Assembly (NCBI RefSeq): GCF_945859685.1
Contig: NC_079149.1
Span: 103,256,863 to 103,320,862, forward strand
DNA from: Eupeodes corollae
Taxonomy: Eukaryota; Arthropoda; Insecta; Diptera; Syrphidae
Direction of reading: 5' to 3'
DNA: 64,000 bases
This document shows, piece by piece, positions 12,725 to 23,869 of this stretch. Numbering within the stretch: position 1 is the first letter of the stretch; every line of letters begins with the position of its first letter. The notes under the pieces were generated by a model. It was not told where the DNA came from. It did no database searches and saw only the letters and a program-made list of their open reading frames with translations. A program made the translations under genes and the position numbers.

Positions 12725-13062
12725 TGGCTGAATCACAAACACTCTCAGCTTCGGCTTCACCTAATGTTTATAAATTCAGCCATAGGAATCCAATGCATGC
12801 TATCACAATGGAGCTTCGACCTGACGTTTCGTTTGACAATCGTAAGGGAAAGAACGTAATGTGACTCCAAACGGAAGCTCTAGTTAAATTATCTGAATAT
12901 TTGCTCTCTCTGACAGGTTAAAAGCTGTAAAAAAATGTCAACAAACAAAATATTTGCTGTTTGGAGGGATGAAATAATAGAAATTTTATTCAAAGCAACC
13001 TCGAAGCAGGCCCACCGTAACACAGACGAAGCCTAAGCTGAAGCGGGTTTGTGATTCAGCCA
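12725..13062. mobile_element. Harbinger-like MITE, copy 1 (338 bp)
   Basis: The ends are inverted: left TGGCTGAATCACAAACACT, right (other strand) TGGCTGAATCACAAACCCG, with similarity continuing through CAGCTT(C/A)GGCTTC for about 35 bp. The flanks are TAA (12722-12724) and TAA (13063-13065). A 3-bp TWA duplication is the hallmark of PIF/Harbinger elements. An inner inverted pair, GAGCTTC and GAAGCTC, brackets the middle. It encodes nothing. Copies 2-4 are at 18370, 35225 and 54278; this one belongs to the short class with copy 4. Confidence 0.82.
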
Positions 13063-13065
13063 TAA

Positions 13066-13379
13066 ACCTCGAGCTTGTTGATGCGAAGAGCTTGAAAATT
13101 TTACCACGGTTCAATTTTCAATTGAAAATTTAAATATTAAGAAGCCAATAACAAATCACAGTTTTCGGCTTTTAAATGTTTCGTATTCTTCGGTTTAATA
13201 AGCTGTCAAAATTAGGCGTGTTTCACAAAAGCTTGCTGATATTTTGTTAGCAGTTTCTTTTAGTTAAAAGTTAGTTAAATATCGAAAACCTTTAGCAAGA
13301 GTTGGCTCTATTGCTTGAACGAAATTTTTGTACAACTTTACGTCATTGTTTTCAAACTAAACTTATCTTACAAAAAATA
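13066..13379. other. AT-rich spacer
   Basis: About 300 bases without recognisable features between the MITE and the next family A copy. Confidence 0.45.
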
Positions 13380-13893
13380 TAGATTACATCATTCAGTAAA
13401 ATGTTCGGAATATTCCAACTGTCAGTTAGTCTTATAAAAAAATATAAAAAATACACAAAATTGGTAAAAACTGATGTTCGATCTCGAGAAAAGATGAAGG
13501 TATTGACTTCAAAATTATTTCAATCTAAAACTTACAAAAAATTGCTGCTAAAATTAATAAAAAATGTTTTTCGACTAAAAATGTCGGGAACAAAAACAGA
13601 TATTGAAACCAAAATTATTTTATTATATACAAAATATTGTTGCTTACTTTTATTTATTTATGTTAGAAAAAAATTAAATCAAATCTTTTTTTTAAATACG
13701 AAAACACAAAAAACAACAAAAAAAATGGTAAGAAATGGTTTTCGATTCAAGTATTATAAAAACATAAAGAATGATATTGACTTAAATATTTTATATTTGT
13801 ATTATTTCTGCTGAAGTTAAAGTTTTGGAAAAAATCAAAAGACTGGTCGGATGGGATATTATGAGTGTGGGTCGCATCCCAGCCTCTTTTTTC
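13380..13893 (-). repeat. Family A copy without tail
   Basis: The head is at the right end (13838-13893): on the minus strand GAGGCTGGGATGCGACCCAC. To its left lie core units with TTTTTCGACTAAA, ATATTGTTGC and TTTTTGGTAAGA-like steps. The 137-codon open frame at 13401-13814 on + runs straight through these repeats; it is rich in K, L, I, N and has no domain, so I treat it as a chance frame. Confidence 0.6.
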
Positions 13894-14519
13894 TTAAATT
13901 AGAATTTTTATTTTAACTCTTATTGATTCCTGCTCTAAATTTGTGTCCAATTTTTTTAATGGTCTATTAACTTTCTATTTTTTTGAAATAAATTGATAAA
14001 AACCATACATTTTTTGATCATACGAAAAATACAGTGATTTAATTGAAATTTTGAGTGACCTAAAAAAAAACTTTTAAAAACCGAACCTTTAAAATTCAAG
14101 GTATTGGAAAGTGCATTCCCCAATATCCTCCTAAAACTTTTCCCTTCAAAATCAAGGTCAGGAAAAATCAAAAAAAAAGATTCATCTCATAAATAAACAA
14201 ACAAAAATATTAACAATTTTGTTTCTCTTTTTTAACATTTCAATTGCAACAAAAATTTACCTGCACACTGTGTGCTAACACATTGTGTCCATATGTTAGT
14301 CCATATGTGTTTATAATTTTTCTTTTTTGAAAAATAAAATTCTTCTCTTTGACAAATCGAGAGTTATAAATCCGTAAGATACAAAACAAATAAACAAACA
14401 GAAAATCCAAGTAAATGTTTGATCAAATCCAGTAGACAATCAGTGAACAGAATTTTGTTCAAAATCAACCAAAAACAAAAATTTCAACAAAAAAAAACGC
14501 AGATACACGAAATTTCCTT
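13894..14519. other. AT-rich stretch, no gene seen
   Basis: No feature beyond A/T runs and a duplicated CATATGT-type phrase around 14290-14310. Confidence 0.45.
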
Positions 14520-16984
14520 TTTTATCGTCGCGTCGTCGTTGACGTCGTCGTTGTTGTTGCCGTTCGTCGCGTCACTCGTCGTCGTCGACTTTATCTGTTA
14601 ATAAGCAGAAATGACGATAATTTTTTTAAATAAATTCCCAATTGGTGACGGTCACACACTGCACACACTGCACTTTATGCTTTAACAGAAAATATTTTTA
14701 ATATTTTTTTATTCATATGTATGCATTCATAAATACATATGTATATAGAGAGAGAGGTGTATGTATCTATGTGTATGTGATATTATTTTCACTTCTATGA
14801 ATATTTTATATCAAAATTCAAAAAAAAAAACTTGACATTCTTTTGTGTGTATTTCTTTAAAAATATTTTATTATAAAATAAAAAAATTATATCTACACTT
14901 ATTTTACACGTGATAACAAAACAAATGCACAAATTAGCTAAAGATAATATAATTTTATGATGGTGTAGAATTTTTTCGATTTTGTAGTATTTGTTGTTGT
15001 ATTGCGGGCAGAAGGGTGCGGAATCACAATCGGAATCGTATCGAAATATTAAAATATTGAAATATCACACCGCAAAACGCGTTTTAATATCGTAAACGAT
15101 CACCAAATACATTTTTACATTCTTTTTACATACAAATATAACTTTTTCTTCATAACTTTCTATCACAATTTCAATTTTTTTTGTTTTATATTTTAAATTG
15201 ATTTGTTGTTGTTTTCTTTTACATCGTTTGAAATTTTGATTTAGTTTTAAAAATGCGGTTTCACGATTAATCTATCGATTACTGTTTTATGTGTAAAATA
15301 TTTGACCTCTCAAGACCTGATCGTACTGCATTCCAACGAGTTCGATTTATTTTTTTTTATTAACGAATTTTGTTTAGTTTTTTTTACTCCCAATTGAAGT
15401 AACCAACACTTAAAGATGTAAACACCTTCAAGTTGTGTGTTTCTTGAGATACGCGGAGTATTTTTCTTAGTTTTTGTTTTTGTTGTATGAAAAATTGTTA
15501 GATATTTTTATGATTTTGAATTTTTCATTATTAGAACATACAATTGAATTTACACAGAAACAAATTTCAAAAGAAAAAAAAAACACTTCTAATTGAAAAT
15601 TCAGGGAGAGGGAGAGAGTCAGCAGAGCAGAGCACTTAACAAAGTAATGGAGGTGAGAGAGTGAGTGAGAGAGAGGGAGAGAGCGCACATGCAGCAGGTA
15701 AATCCTATAAATTCAATCTAAAGCGATCGGAGATTTAATTTTTTTTTGGAATTTTACTTCTTGGTATTTAGGTAGTTGCAAAGAGAAAGATACACTTTGA
15801 AGATACAATATCTTTTATAGGTAGGTACCTATGGATGGATTTATTTCTTTTTTTTTTTTAGAGATTAACGACAAAAAGCAAAACAAACCCTACTTTTATA
15901 AAAATTCACTATTTGCTGTGTGTATATTTTTAATGGAATTCCAAGTATACACTATCAAAAATGATTTGATCAATATATATTAAATTTTTGAAATTCATGT
16001 ATTTTAGATATACCTTGATTTAGAAGGAAGTTGACTTTTTGTTACTTTCAAGTTTAAATTGGAATTTGAATTCAATGTAAATCTCTTAAGTTTATATTTT
16101 ATTTGTTTTTTAATATTTTTGTATCTTAGTTTTTGTTTTTAAGCCACGTTTGGATTTTTGTGTTTAAGTTATAATTTTTTTTTAAATCCGCGTCCTTGTT
16201 AAAATCAAATCACGTCGTTCATCGTCGTAGTCTTTTTAGAGTGACGATGGCGTTGCGCGTTGCGTTTTCGATATTCTATAGTTTTTTTTTTTCAAAATCC
16301 GGTAAAAATTTTATGTAAAATCATAAAAACAAAAAAATAATAATAAAATATTAAATAGCGTGTGTGCGATCGCTCGTGTCGGGAGCAAACACTGCGGAAT
16401 GCTCAGCACCGAAAACCAAACTAACTAGAAATCGTAATCGAAAAATGAGCACCCGCTGTAGGATACATGTTGAATTTTTTTTTTGTTTAAATTTTATTTT
16501 ACTTGTATTTTATTTTTGTTGTTGCTGTTTTTCATTTTTACAGAGTCCACAAGTCTTCTTTTGTGTAGAAGTATTTGTTTGATGAGTATATGTATATTAT
16601 ATTTGTTGTTGTTGTTTTTTTGAATTGCTGTTGTGTTGATCTATACCACTAATACGATTACAAAATCACTGCCACACTAATATTATGAAATTTGAAGATT
16701 GGAATGTCACTAATACATAAAGAGGAAAAACAAAATTTAGGTAAAAACGGGTGAGTATTTGCAGCGCAGCTTAATCGCGCGGTCTCTTGTTTATTTTGTA
16801 GAGAGTGACTCTGTTTCTGGGACTGTGACTATGGTGTACCTTGCCTTGCCTATGCTGTGCTGCCGCTGTGCCGCGCCATGCTATGCTATGCTGTTGTTGC
16901 TTCTGATGAGTTGAAAAATATATTGATATAGATCTCAGCGGGATCTCCGGTGTTGCCAGGTGTTTGACTGATTTATAAAAGGGC
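14520..16984. promoter_or_regulatory. Triplet- and GAGA-rich region, possible regulatory or first-exon DNA
   Basis: This stretch stands out from its AT-rich surroundings. GTC/GTT triplets fill 14527-14590; CACTGCACACACTGCAC is near 14655; repeated GAGAG tracts lie at 15603-15690, where in flies GAGA-binding factors act; the segment 16355-16470 (GCGTGTGTGCGATCGCTCG and onward) is less AT-rich; and short CTATG and CTGTGCCG repeats lie at 16840-16900. Such mixtures are common around fly promoters, 5' exons and enhancers. No start-codon-led frame with a recognisable product is present, and no splice pair could be fixed. The function is inference. Confidence 0.25.
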
Positions 16985-17130
16985 ATGTTAATTTATGCCT
17001 ATAGTAATATTAGAATTTAGCAATTGGTAAGGATCATTATTCTGTATATTGATACATCTGGCAATTTTATAAAAGAATTACAAATAAAGCAACTTTAATT
17101 GAGTACTTAAGAAATGGCGCCCAACGTAAG
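16985..17130 (+). other. Possible LTR end with primer-binding-site-like motif
   Basis: TGGCGCCCAACGT at 17114-17126 resembles the tRNA primer-binding site that directly follows the 5' LTR of many LTR retrotransposons. Upstream within 130 bp are TGTTA (16985), TATAAAAG (about 17070) and AATAAA (about 17083), which could be the start, promoter and polyadenylation signal of a short LTR. The expected terminal CA is missing and no gag or pol coding is seen downstream, so this could be chance. Confidence 0.2.
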
Positions 17131-18366
17131 GATTTTTCTATCAACAGAAAGATCTTGCCACAGCGGTTGACTTCAATTGAATGATTAATGTGTAATAAAT
17201 AAAGGGTATTGCAATAAGGTATTGGTAACCTACCCAATCGGACCACTCACGTAGCGTTGCTTTAAATGGTACATATCGGCTTCAATTCTTAAGTCAGTTT
17301 GATCTTTTATGAGTTAGTTAGTAGTTAATTTGATTTCATCGTAATCTTGTTTTTCATAATTTGAAGAGACAATACAATTTATTGTGTTTCGTATTGAAAT
17401 GAAGCTGACAAGTTGTAGATTTTTTCTAATAAAAAAAATTATTTATTAACGAACAGCTGATTCCTGATTTCACATTTCGGAACATAATCATTCCACTGAA
17501 AGCGTTCCTGTTTTTACCATTCAGTTTATATGATCAACTCTAACCTAAAATGCTTGATTCTAATCAGGAAATATTTAGAAAACCAATGATAGCTAAGCTG
17601 GTCTGAGCGATACTCAATTCTTAAAAAAGACAAAGAATTTGAATTTGGAATAACTAATTTGGCTCCTTTGCTATACGGAAACTTGACCGTAAATTGAAGT
17701 TAACACTTTTAATTATGTAATTACTAACTCAGAATTTCGGTTGAAAATTTAACTCATTTGTGTAGTTCACTATGATGAAAATGTTGTGTTTAATGAATTA
17801 GTTAACTATGATAGTTTGACAGTTAGTAAAATAATACGTTTACAAATTAAATTCAGTGTTGTCAATTCACTATTAGAAAAGGAAATAGTTTTATTTAAAA
17901 GTTATTGAATGTAAAATAGTCCTACAAAAAAATGGCACCCGATAATTTCTAGGAAAACTCTTTTTGTTGCTCAAGAACACACTTAGTGAATTATAGACTT
18001 CCAAAAAGAAATAAAATATTAGTTACAAATTCATGACAAGCAGCGATAATGATTAGTAAACTATTATTTCGTGGGTTTTGTTATTTATATATTCATCATC
18101 ATGTACAAAATCTGCACACTATACAATAATTATTACACATTTTACAATATTATATCATTTAAAGCTTACAACAATATTCTTAATATATATCTACTCATTT
18201 TAAGGTCAACTTCATAAAAAATCACGTTAAAAAGCGATAAAGAATGAGTTATAGGTTTTATTTGTCCATAGTTCATTCTGTGATAAGAAATAGAGAACTT
18301 CAATATTTCTTAGGTTAATCTTAGGATTTTATTTTGCGATTGATAATTTCCTTTATAATAAAACTC
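17131..18366. other. AT-rich stretch, no gene seen
   Basis: No supported gene. An AATGGCACCC motif at about 17931 resembles the primer-site-like motif upstream but has no LTR context. Confidence 0.45.
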
Positions 18367-18369
18367 TTA

Positions 18370-18804
18370 TGGCTAAAACACAAACACGCTTCAGCTTCGG
18401 CTTCATCTGACTTTTACAAGTTCAGCCATAGGAATTCAGTGCATGCAATAAAGCTTTGACCTTACGCTTCGTTTGACAATCGTAAAGAAAAAAACGTAAT
18501 GTGACTCTAAATGGAAGCTCTAGTTCAAATATGCTGAACATTTGCTTTGTCTGACAGTTCAACAGCTGTACAAAAAAATCAGCAATAAAAATATTGGTTA
18601 GTATAGGCTGTGAAAGCTACTTCTGCGATAAATTTTATTTTTTTCGATTTCAAAATTCATATTTATTACTGCAAGGAAAAACCATAACAAAACTCTTGAA
18701 AAAAATAACAGCTGCTAATGACAGAAGTGCAATTTTAGAAATGTCATTCAGACCCATCGTAAAGAGGACGAAATCGAAGCTGAATCGTTTTTGTGTTTCA
18801 GCCA
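18370..18804. mobile_element. Harbinger-like MITE, copy 2 (435 bp, long class)
   Basis: The left end TGGCTAAAACACAAACACG is followed by CTTCAGCTTCGGCTTC; the right end on the other strand is TGGCTGAAACACAAAAACG followed by ATTCAGCTTCGATTTC. It is flanked by TTA on both sides (18367-18369 and 18805-18807), the alternative TWA duplication. It shares the interior TTTGACAATCGTAA and GGAAGCTCTAG with the others but has about 100 extra bases in the right half, shared with copy 3. The short + frame at 18594-18866 runs across the right end and is not a gene. Confidence 0.82.
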
Positions 18805-18939
18805 TTAAATATTCTGTTCGACTTTTAAGAGACTTAAAATCTATTAATGCGCATCTAGAACTATAGATGGGGAAAGCTTAAGACATTTTAACATTTTCAA
18901 TTCTTTCAGTTTAAATTGATTTTTTTTTAAATTAAAATG

Positions 18940-20760
18940 ATTGTATTTATTAACAACATAATAATATAACAATTTACATTTACAAAATCTTTATGGCTTG
19001 GCTTTGCTTTCTGACAATTGGTATACTGTTTATGAAATTAACAAACAATTTTTAAATTTAAATAAGAAATATTTTTAAAGAAGCTAGCATTTAGTATTCT
19101 ACCTTTTGAACTAAGAGCTGTTTTACAAAAAACTAATAGCTTTTCGGACAATTCGTTCAATATATTCCAAACTTGTTCCGTTGAAAGCGTATCTTTACCG
19201 AAGAAATGTCGCCTTGTTTCACAAAGAGGCAGACATTTAGCCATAAAATGAGATAAGCCTTCTCTTTCAGCTGTGTTACATAATACATATATTGCACAAT
19301 ATTGGAAGGTAATCTCGGTGTGGCCTATAACTAAGCGTAAGAAGTTCTACCCTCGCCCTTAGCATCATTGAGATGGATTCTACGCCTAGTTCGTCTCTGA
19401 AGTAGTTTGAATGTTGTAGGTAATAGTTGAGTGTACTGTACACCGATCTGTAAAGAGATCCTCTTGCTTCACTTTCATACTCATTCCTGCAGTTTATATC
19501 TGTGTTGGAAATGATCTCGTAGAGTCTTTGTTTCCAGTTATTGGGAGGCTCTTGGTCTAGGCTTGGATCGAAATTACACAAACGTGCATGACCCAGCCAC
19601 TTATCATACCATCCAACTTGTCTGCTCACTGTAATCATCATGATCTTCTTCGGAAGTCGACCTTCATCCATGTTTAAGACCTTTATAATGTAATCAGCCT
19701 GTATTTTTAGTGTTTTTATGTATAATGGTGATAATCCAGTTTCCAGTTTCAATGCATAGTTTGGTGTGTTCGATGGTAATCTGAACATTCGTTTTAAGTA
19801 AAAGTGTAAAATTTTTTCAACTTCATTATATTGCTGACCTCCCCATACTTGCGCTGCGTAAAGCATGATTGATTCTGCAACAGATTCAAAAACATTAAAT
19901 TTCGTGCTATGATTTAAATATTTGTTGGAGAAACACATCTTACAAGTTGAGTTTATTGCAGATTTTGCCTTTGCAAGCTTATCTTTCAAGTGCTTTTCCA
20001 TTTTTAAATTGCAGGTGAAGATCACTCCAAGGTACTTGTATTCTTTGACAACTTCAAGTCTTTCGGTTTTGTAGTGCCACTTCTCATTTGTTCGTAGTAT
20101 GCCTCTCCCTCTATTGAAGATCATGATCTTCGACTTCTCTTGGTTGACCACTAGGTTCCATTTGGCACAGTATTTGCATAATGGGTTGATCATCAGTTGT
20201 AGCGTTTCCGGTAAATGAGCTAGAATCACTATATCATCTGCAAAACAAAAGTGCTTTGATAGTAGTACTGCTGACTTCAATTCCACCAGGCAGGATGTCC
20301 ATAACTTCGTTGATAAATAGCGCAAACAGCGAAGGGCTTAGAGTACAACCTTGACTCACTCGTTTGGTTTTCGTTTCAAACCATTCTGATACTAATTCAT
20401 CATCTCATACAACAGCCCATGTATCTTCCAGCATATTTTCAATGACTCTTCCAAATTTGTGAGACATTCCCTTGCAGTACAGAGTACAATAATTTGTACA
20501 TCAACGATCTTTTATCGACTGTGTCGAATGCAGCCTTGAAATCCACAAAGAACTCGTACAATTTCTTTCCCTACGCTGCAAAAGATTCAGCTACATTTCG
20601 GAGTACAAAAATGTGGTCGACAGTTGAGTATTCCGCTCTAAATCCCGCTTAGTACTCTTTGAGCTTATTGTTGTGGTTGATCCAAGATGTAAGGCCCCCT
20701 TCTAAAATTGTCGTAAACATTTTGTATATTTTTGTTTTAATAAAGAGGTGACCAAACAAC
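18940..20760 (-). mobile_element. LINE (non-LTR retrotransposon), reverse transcriptase to C-terminus, decayed
   Basis: On the minus strand the 5' portion (20760-20330) reads, with stops, GFRAEYSTVDHIFVLRN, FFVDFKAAFDTVDKR (catalytic box A) and VSQGCTLSPSLFALFINE (box B). A 349-codon open frame (20325-19276) then carries CFADDIVILAHL (catalytic DD, about 20230-20247), KSKIMIFNRGRG, EYKYLGVIF, SIMLYAAQVWGG and LKRMFRLP. Further 3', at 19265-19050, a C-terminal segment keeps CNTAEREGLSHF and MAKCLPLCETRRHFF, which looks like the zinc-knuckle-like tail of LINE polyproteins. The endonuclease is missing. Related pieces lie at 28088-29064. The clade is not assigned; I-like or R1-like are options. 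It is not functional because box A and box B are interrupted. Confidence 0.83.
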
Positions 20761-21589
20761 GCTGCAAAAATTCAATATCTGTATTGTTAAAGATATGTAG
20801 TGAAGATACTGGAGTATATAATTTTAAATCGTATGCGAAGATTAGATAACTTGAAAATTTTAAATTACGCTGTTTTGGAGTTATAACATCTTTTACTGCA
20901 AAATTGAGCCTTATGAAACCAACTTTTCAAAAAGTTTTGGAATCGCCGAACATTTTGAGTGCTTTTGACCTCTTTTATAAATAGGGCTTCTTAAAGATAT
21001 TTCCCACTCTTTGATTTGAAAAACTAATTTTTAATAGTAATAAGAGTGAAGGTTTTTCAGATATAACTTATTCAGTAAAGCATGATAATGTTAATCTTAG
21101 TCAGTAAAATACGTTATTCTTTGGTGCATTATGAATTAGTTCCAGAAGATTCAGTAATTTTTCCGTTTTCTAACAATATACAAATAAAACTCTTTTCAAT
21201 TGAGACTCTGTCGTCTAAATTTGTTTAAAACCAAAATTCATTCTCTTTAAAGCGCAATATTTGGGAAAGGATACAACTCTTACAGTTGATAAATACAAAT
21301 TGGTATTTGTATTGCTTCTTTTTTGGAAACATTGCTTATAAGTGTAGTAGATTAGTTCTTTTAAATTGTTAATGTTTTTTATTTAAAATTTAATTTTGAA
21401 AATTAGAAAAAATAAAAATCAAATTATCACCAAAAAAAATTAAATTGAAAAATGGCACCCACCAAAAGTAACCAATGCAAGGTTTGTTAAAAGGTTTTTT
21501 TTTAAATAAATAAACTAAATACTTAATTGATTAAAGCTTATACAATTCTTTTTCTAATATTTTTTTAGCTCATCAAACAAACGGATTAT
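20761..21589. other. AT-rich stretch, no gene seen
   Basis: No coding or repeat signal was recognised; an AATGGCACCCACC motif near 21453 is isolated. Confidence 0.45.
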
Positions 21590-22020
21590 TAAGTTCACAT
21601 ACATTTCTCACTAAAAAATTAATTATTAAAAATAAAAGCGGTGTCAGGTGGCATCCTTGAGGAACGCTAAAGAAAACGGGACGACCATAGAAAAAAACTA
21701 TGATAAGACAAATTATGTATAAGAACGTATTAAATACGACCACATAAAGAATATTGAAGCTAATTCAAAATTGTAAGATAAGTTGAGCTTGAGATTGATT
21801 TGTCAGTGACAAATCCGTATTTATATGGTTAAATAATTTCTTTAAGAAGAAAGGATTATTTTTTAGAATAAATTTGAATTAACTGAAAACTTACAATTCG
21901 GTCAGTAGTTTAAGAAATCTTCCAGATTTTTTAATAGGAATTATGAAAGAAAATCGTTTACAATTTCACCTTTTTGAGTGAAGTTTTAAGCATTTACGCG
22001 TTGTTCTAAAACATAAGCGG
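21590..22020 (-). mobile_element. LINE reverse transcriptase relic, copy a
   Basis: The minus strand reads YGFVTDKSISSST (cf. QHGFVxGKSTxTNL of jockey/R1-type reverse transcriptase) and, after a gap, GRPVFFSVPQGCHLTPLLF (the VPQGSHLGPLLF palm box). Several stops and an internal deletion separate the two. A second copy of the first segment lies at 22780-23110, so these are two diverged copies of one family, not one split element. Confidence 0.65.
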
Positions 22021-22074
22021 GTATTTTGTCAGGAGCTGACAAGACTCAAGACTTAAACTAAACTACATCAAATT

Positions 22075-22692
22075 CATATACCTAGTACGTCCGTACGGTT
22101 GTGACTCGTTTTATCGTCGTCCATAGCTCATGAACCGGTAAAGATATCGACTTTAAATAAATTTTGTTATACAGATAATAGTGCAGAAAATTACAGAAAG
22201 AGCCCTTAAGAAAATTGCGTGAGTGATTTGAAAATTTTGGTTAATCCTTCATACCTCACGAACCAATAACGCCAGAGAATTGAATTAAATTTTATATTAT
22301 GTGTTGTAATGTTATACCGAACCAGTATATTTTTGGAAAAAAGTCCAATTAACGTTTTTTTTTACAAACCAAACAAACTGAAAAAAAATTGTCACCTCGA
22401 AAATTTAACGAGTTTAACATTTTGTAAAATTTTGAGAAAAATCAAATTGACAGTTTAAAAACAAAATAAAAACCATAAAAACATAACTCAAAGTTGGTAA
22501 AAATTAAATTTCGACTAAAATATCTTTTCAAAACTTCGAGATTATGGCTTCCAACAAATTTTATTTTATAAGAAATATTGTTTTCAACATTCGGATATTT
22601 TTTAAGAAAAATAGAATATAAAGTAAAACCTAAACAAAAATTGACCGACAGACGGGATGGGAAATTATCTGTGTGGGTCGCATCCCAGGCTC
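22075..22692 (-). mobile_element. Family A copy between two LINE relics
   Basis: Tail first: GTACGTCCGTACGG, then ATAGCTCATGAACCGGTAAA and a GATATCGACTTTAAATAAA step, as in the copy at 1567. The core has TTTCGACTAAAATATC and a GAAATATTG step. The head at the right end reads, on the minus strand, GAGCCTGGGATGCGACCCAC then CATCCCGTCTGTCGGTC. It is shorter than the 1567 and 46037 copies because fewer core units remain. Confidence 0.68.
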
Positions 22693-22779
22693 GTTTGTTT
22701 TTTGGTTAGGACTTATTTTTATAAATCCGGATTTGATGAAATCCGTTTCAATCGAGTTTGTTCAGCTTTTAAATCATAA

Positions 22780-23110
22780 TTACGTATTCAACTTGATCTA
22801 AGGCTTTGTGACCCACTTTTTAAACAGCTAACGATATAACGGCAGAAAATCATAAGACTTGTTGAGCTTGAGATTGATTTACCAGTTACAAATCCGTGTT
22901 GATATCATGAAGATATATTTTTTGAGAAGGAAGCACAGTTTTTTTAAGATGATTTTTCAAATAATTTTGAGATAACATAAAATTTACAAATTGGACAGTA
23001 ATTTGAAAAATTTTGGTAAGGTCCAGAAACAAAATGTCAAATCATTTAAAAAATTCACTTTCTTTGAGTGTAGTGTTAAATAAAAATGTTAAGCACTTGG
23101 GTATTGTTCT
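22780..23110 (-). mobile_element. LINE reverse transcriptase relic, copy b
   Basis: The minus strand translates in pieces to VISKLFEKS (cf. SVISKIFEKI), then YQHGFVTGKSISSSTSL and, further on, GHKALDQVEYV, a decayed form of catalytic box A (SKAFDQVxxx). Stops and shifts interrupt all of it. It is homologous to copy a at 21590-22020. Confidence 0.65.
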
Positions 23111-23869
23111 ATTGTTGTATTTGAGTAATTGTTCGTGAGTAAAGAAAGACAATTAGGAAAACGCTACAACATCTTCTATACTACAGACAATATTGAAAGA
23201 CCAAACTGTACATGTCCTCATACTCAGATTTTGGCTAATTTTTATAAAAAAACTGACATTTTTTTTTACTAAAAAAATATCCGAATCAACAGTTAAGATC
23301 TTCTGAACAGAAAACAGAATTACTCATTCATGGACTTATTCTTAAGAAAAGTCGGGAACTTCATTTTCACATGAATTTTATTCTTTATCTTCGAACTTTG
23401 GCTTTTGGAATCAGTTGATCCATTCGGATATTGTTTTAAATCCACACCTGGACGAAATTCAGATGGTAAAGTATAACATAAGACTTGATCAATATCCCAC
23501 ACTGTTTTTCTAATACCGAATGTCTATTTTCCATTTTACTATCTGATAATATCCGGATTGTTCGGAAAACAATATCCGTATATTAAAAAAAACTACTTTT
23601 GCTATAAAGATAAATGAGTATTTTCAAGAACTAGGTAATTTTTGAAGCGCTGACTGATTCTAAAAAAACGAACATCCCAAAAACTGTCCATTTCAAAAAG
23701 TATTTGAACAAATCGCCATATTTTCCACATCTGGTAACATTCAATACCGCGAATCATATCTTTTTTTTTGTTTTATATTTTCTTTTGCTCTTAGATCAAA
23801 GTAGAATGTATTGTATATGTATTTGAAATTCAAGCATGCGCCAAATACTTATACAAACTGACAAAAACC
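23111..23869. other. AT-rich stretch, no gene seen
   Basis: No recognisable gene; the short frame at 23320-23502 has no family resemblance. Confidence 0.45.

Noticed and set aside
13401..13814. 137-codon open frame on +
   Set aside because: It runs through family A core repeats, is almost entirely K, L, I, N, F, and has no domain; a chance frame in AT-rich repeats.
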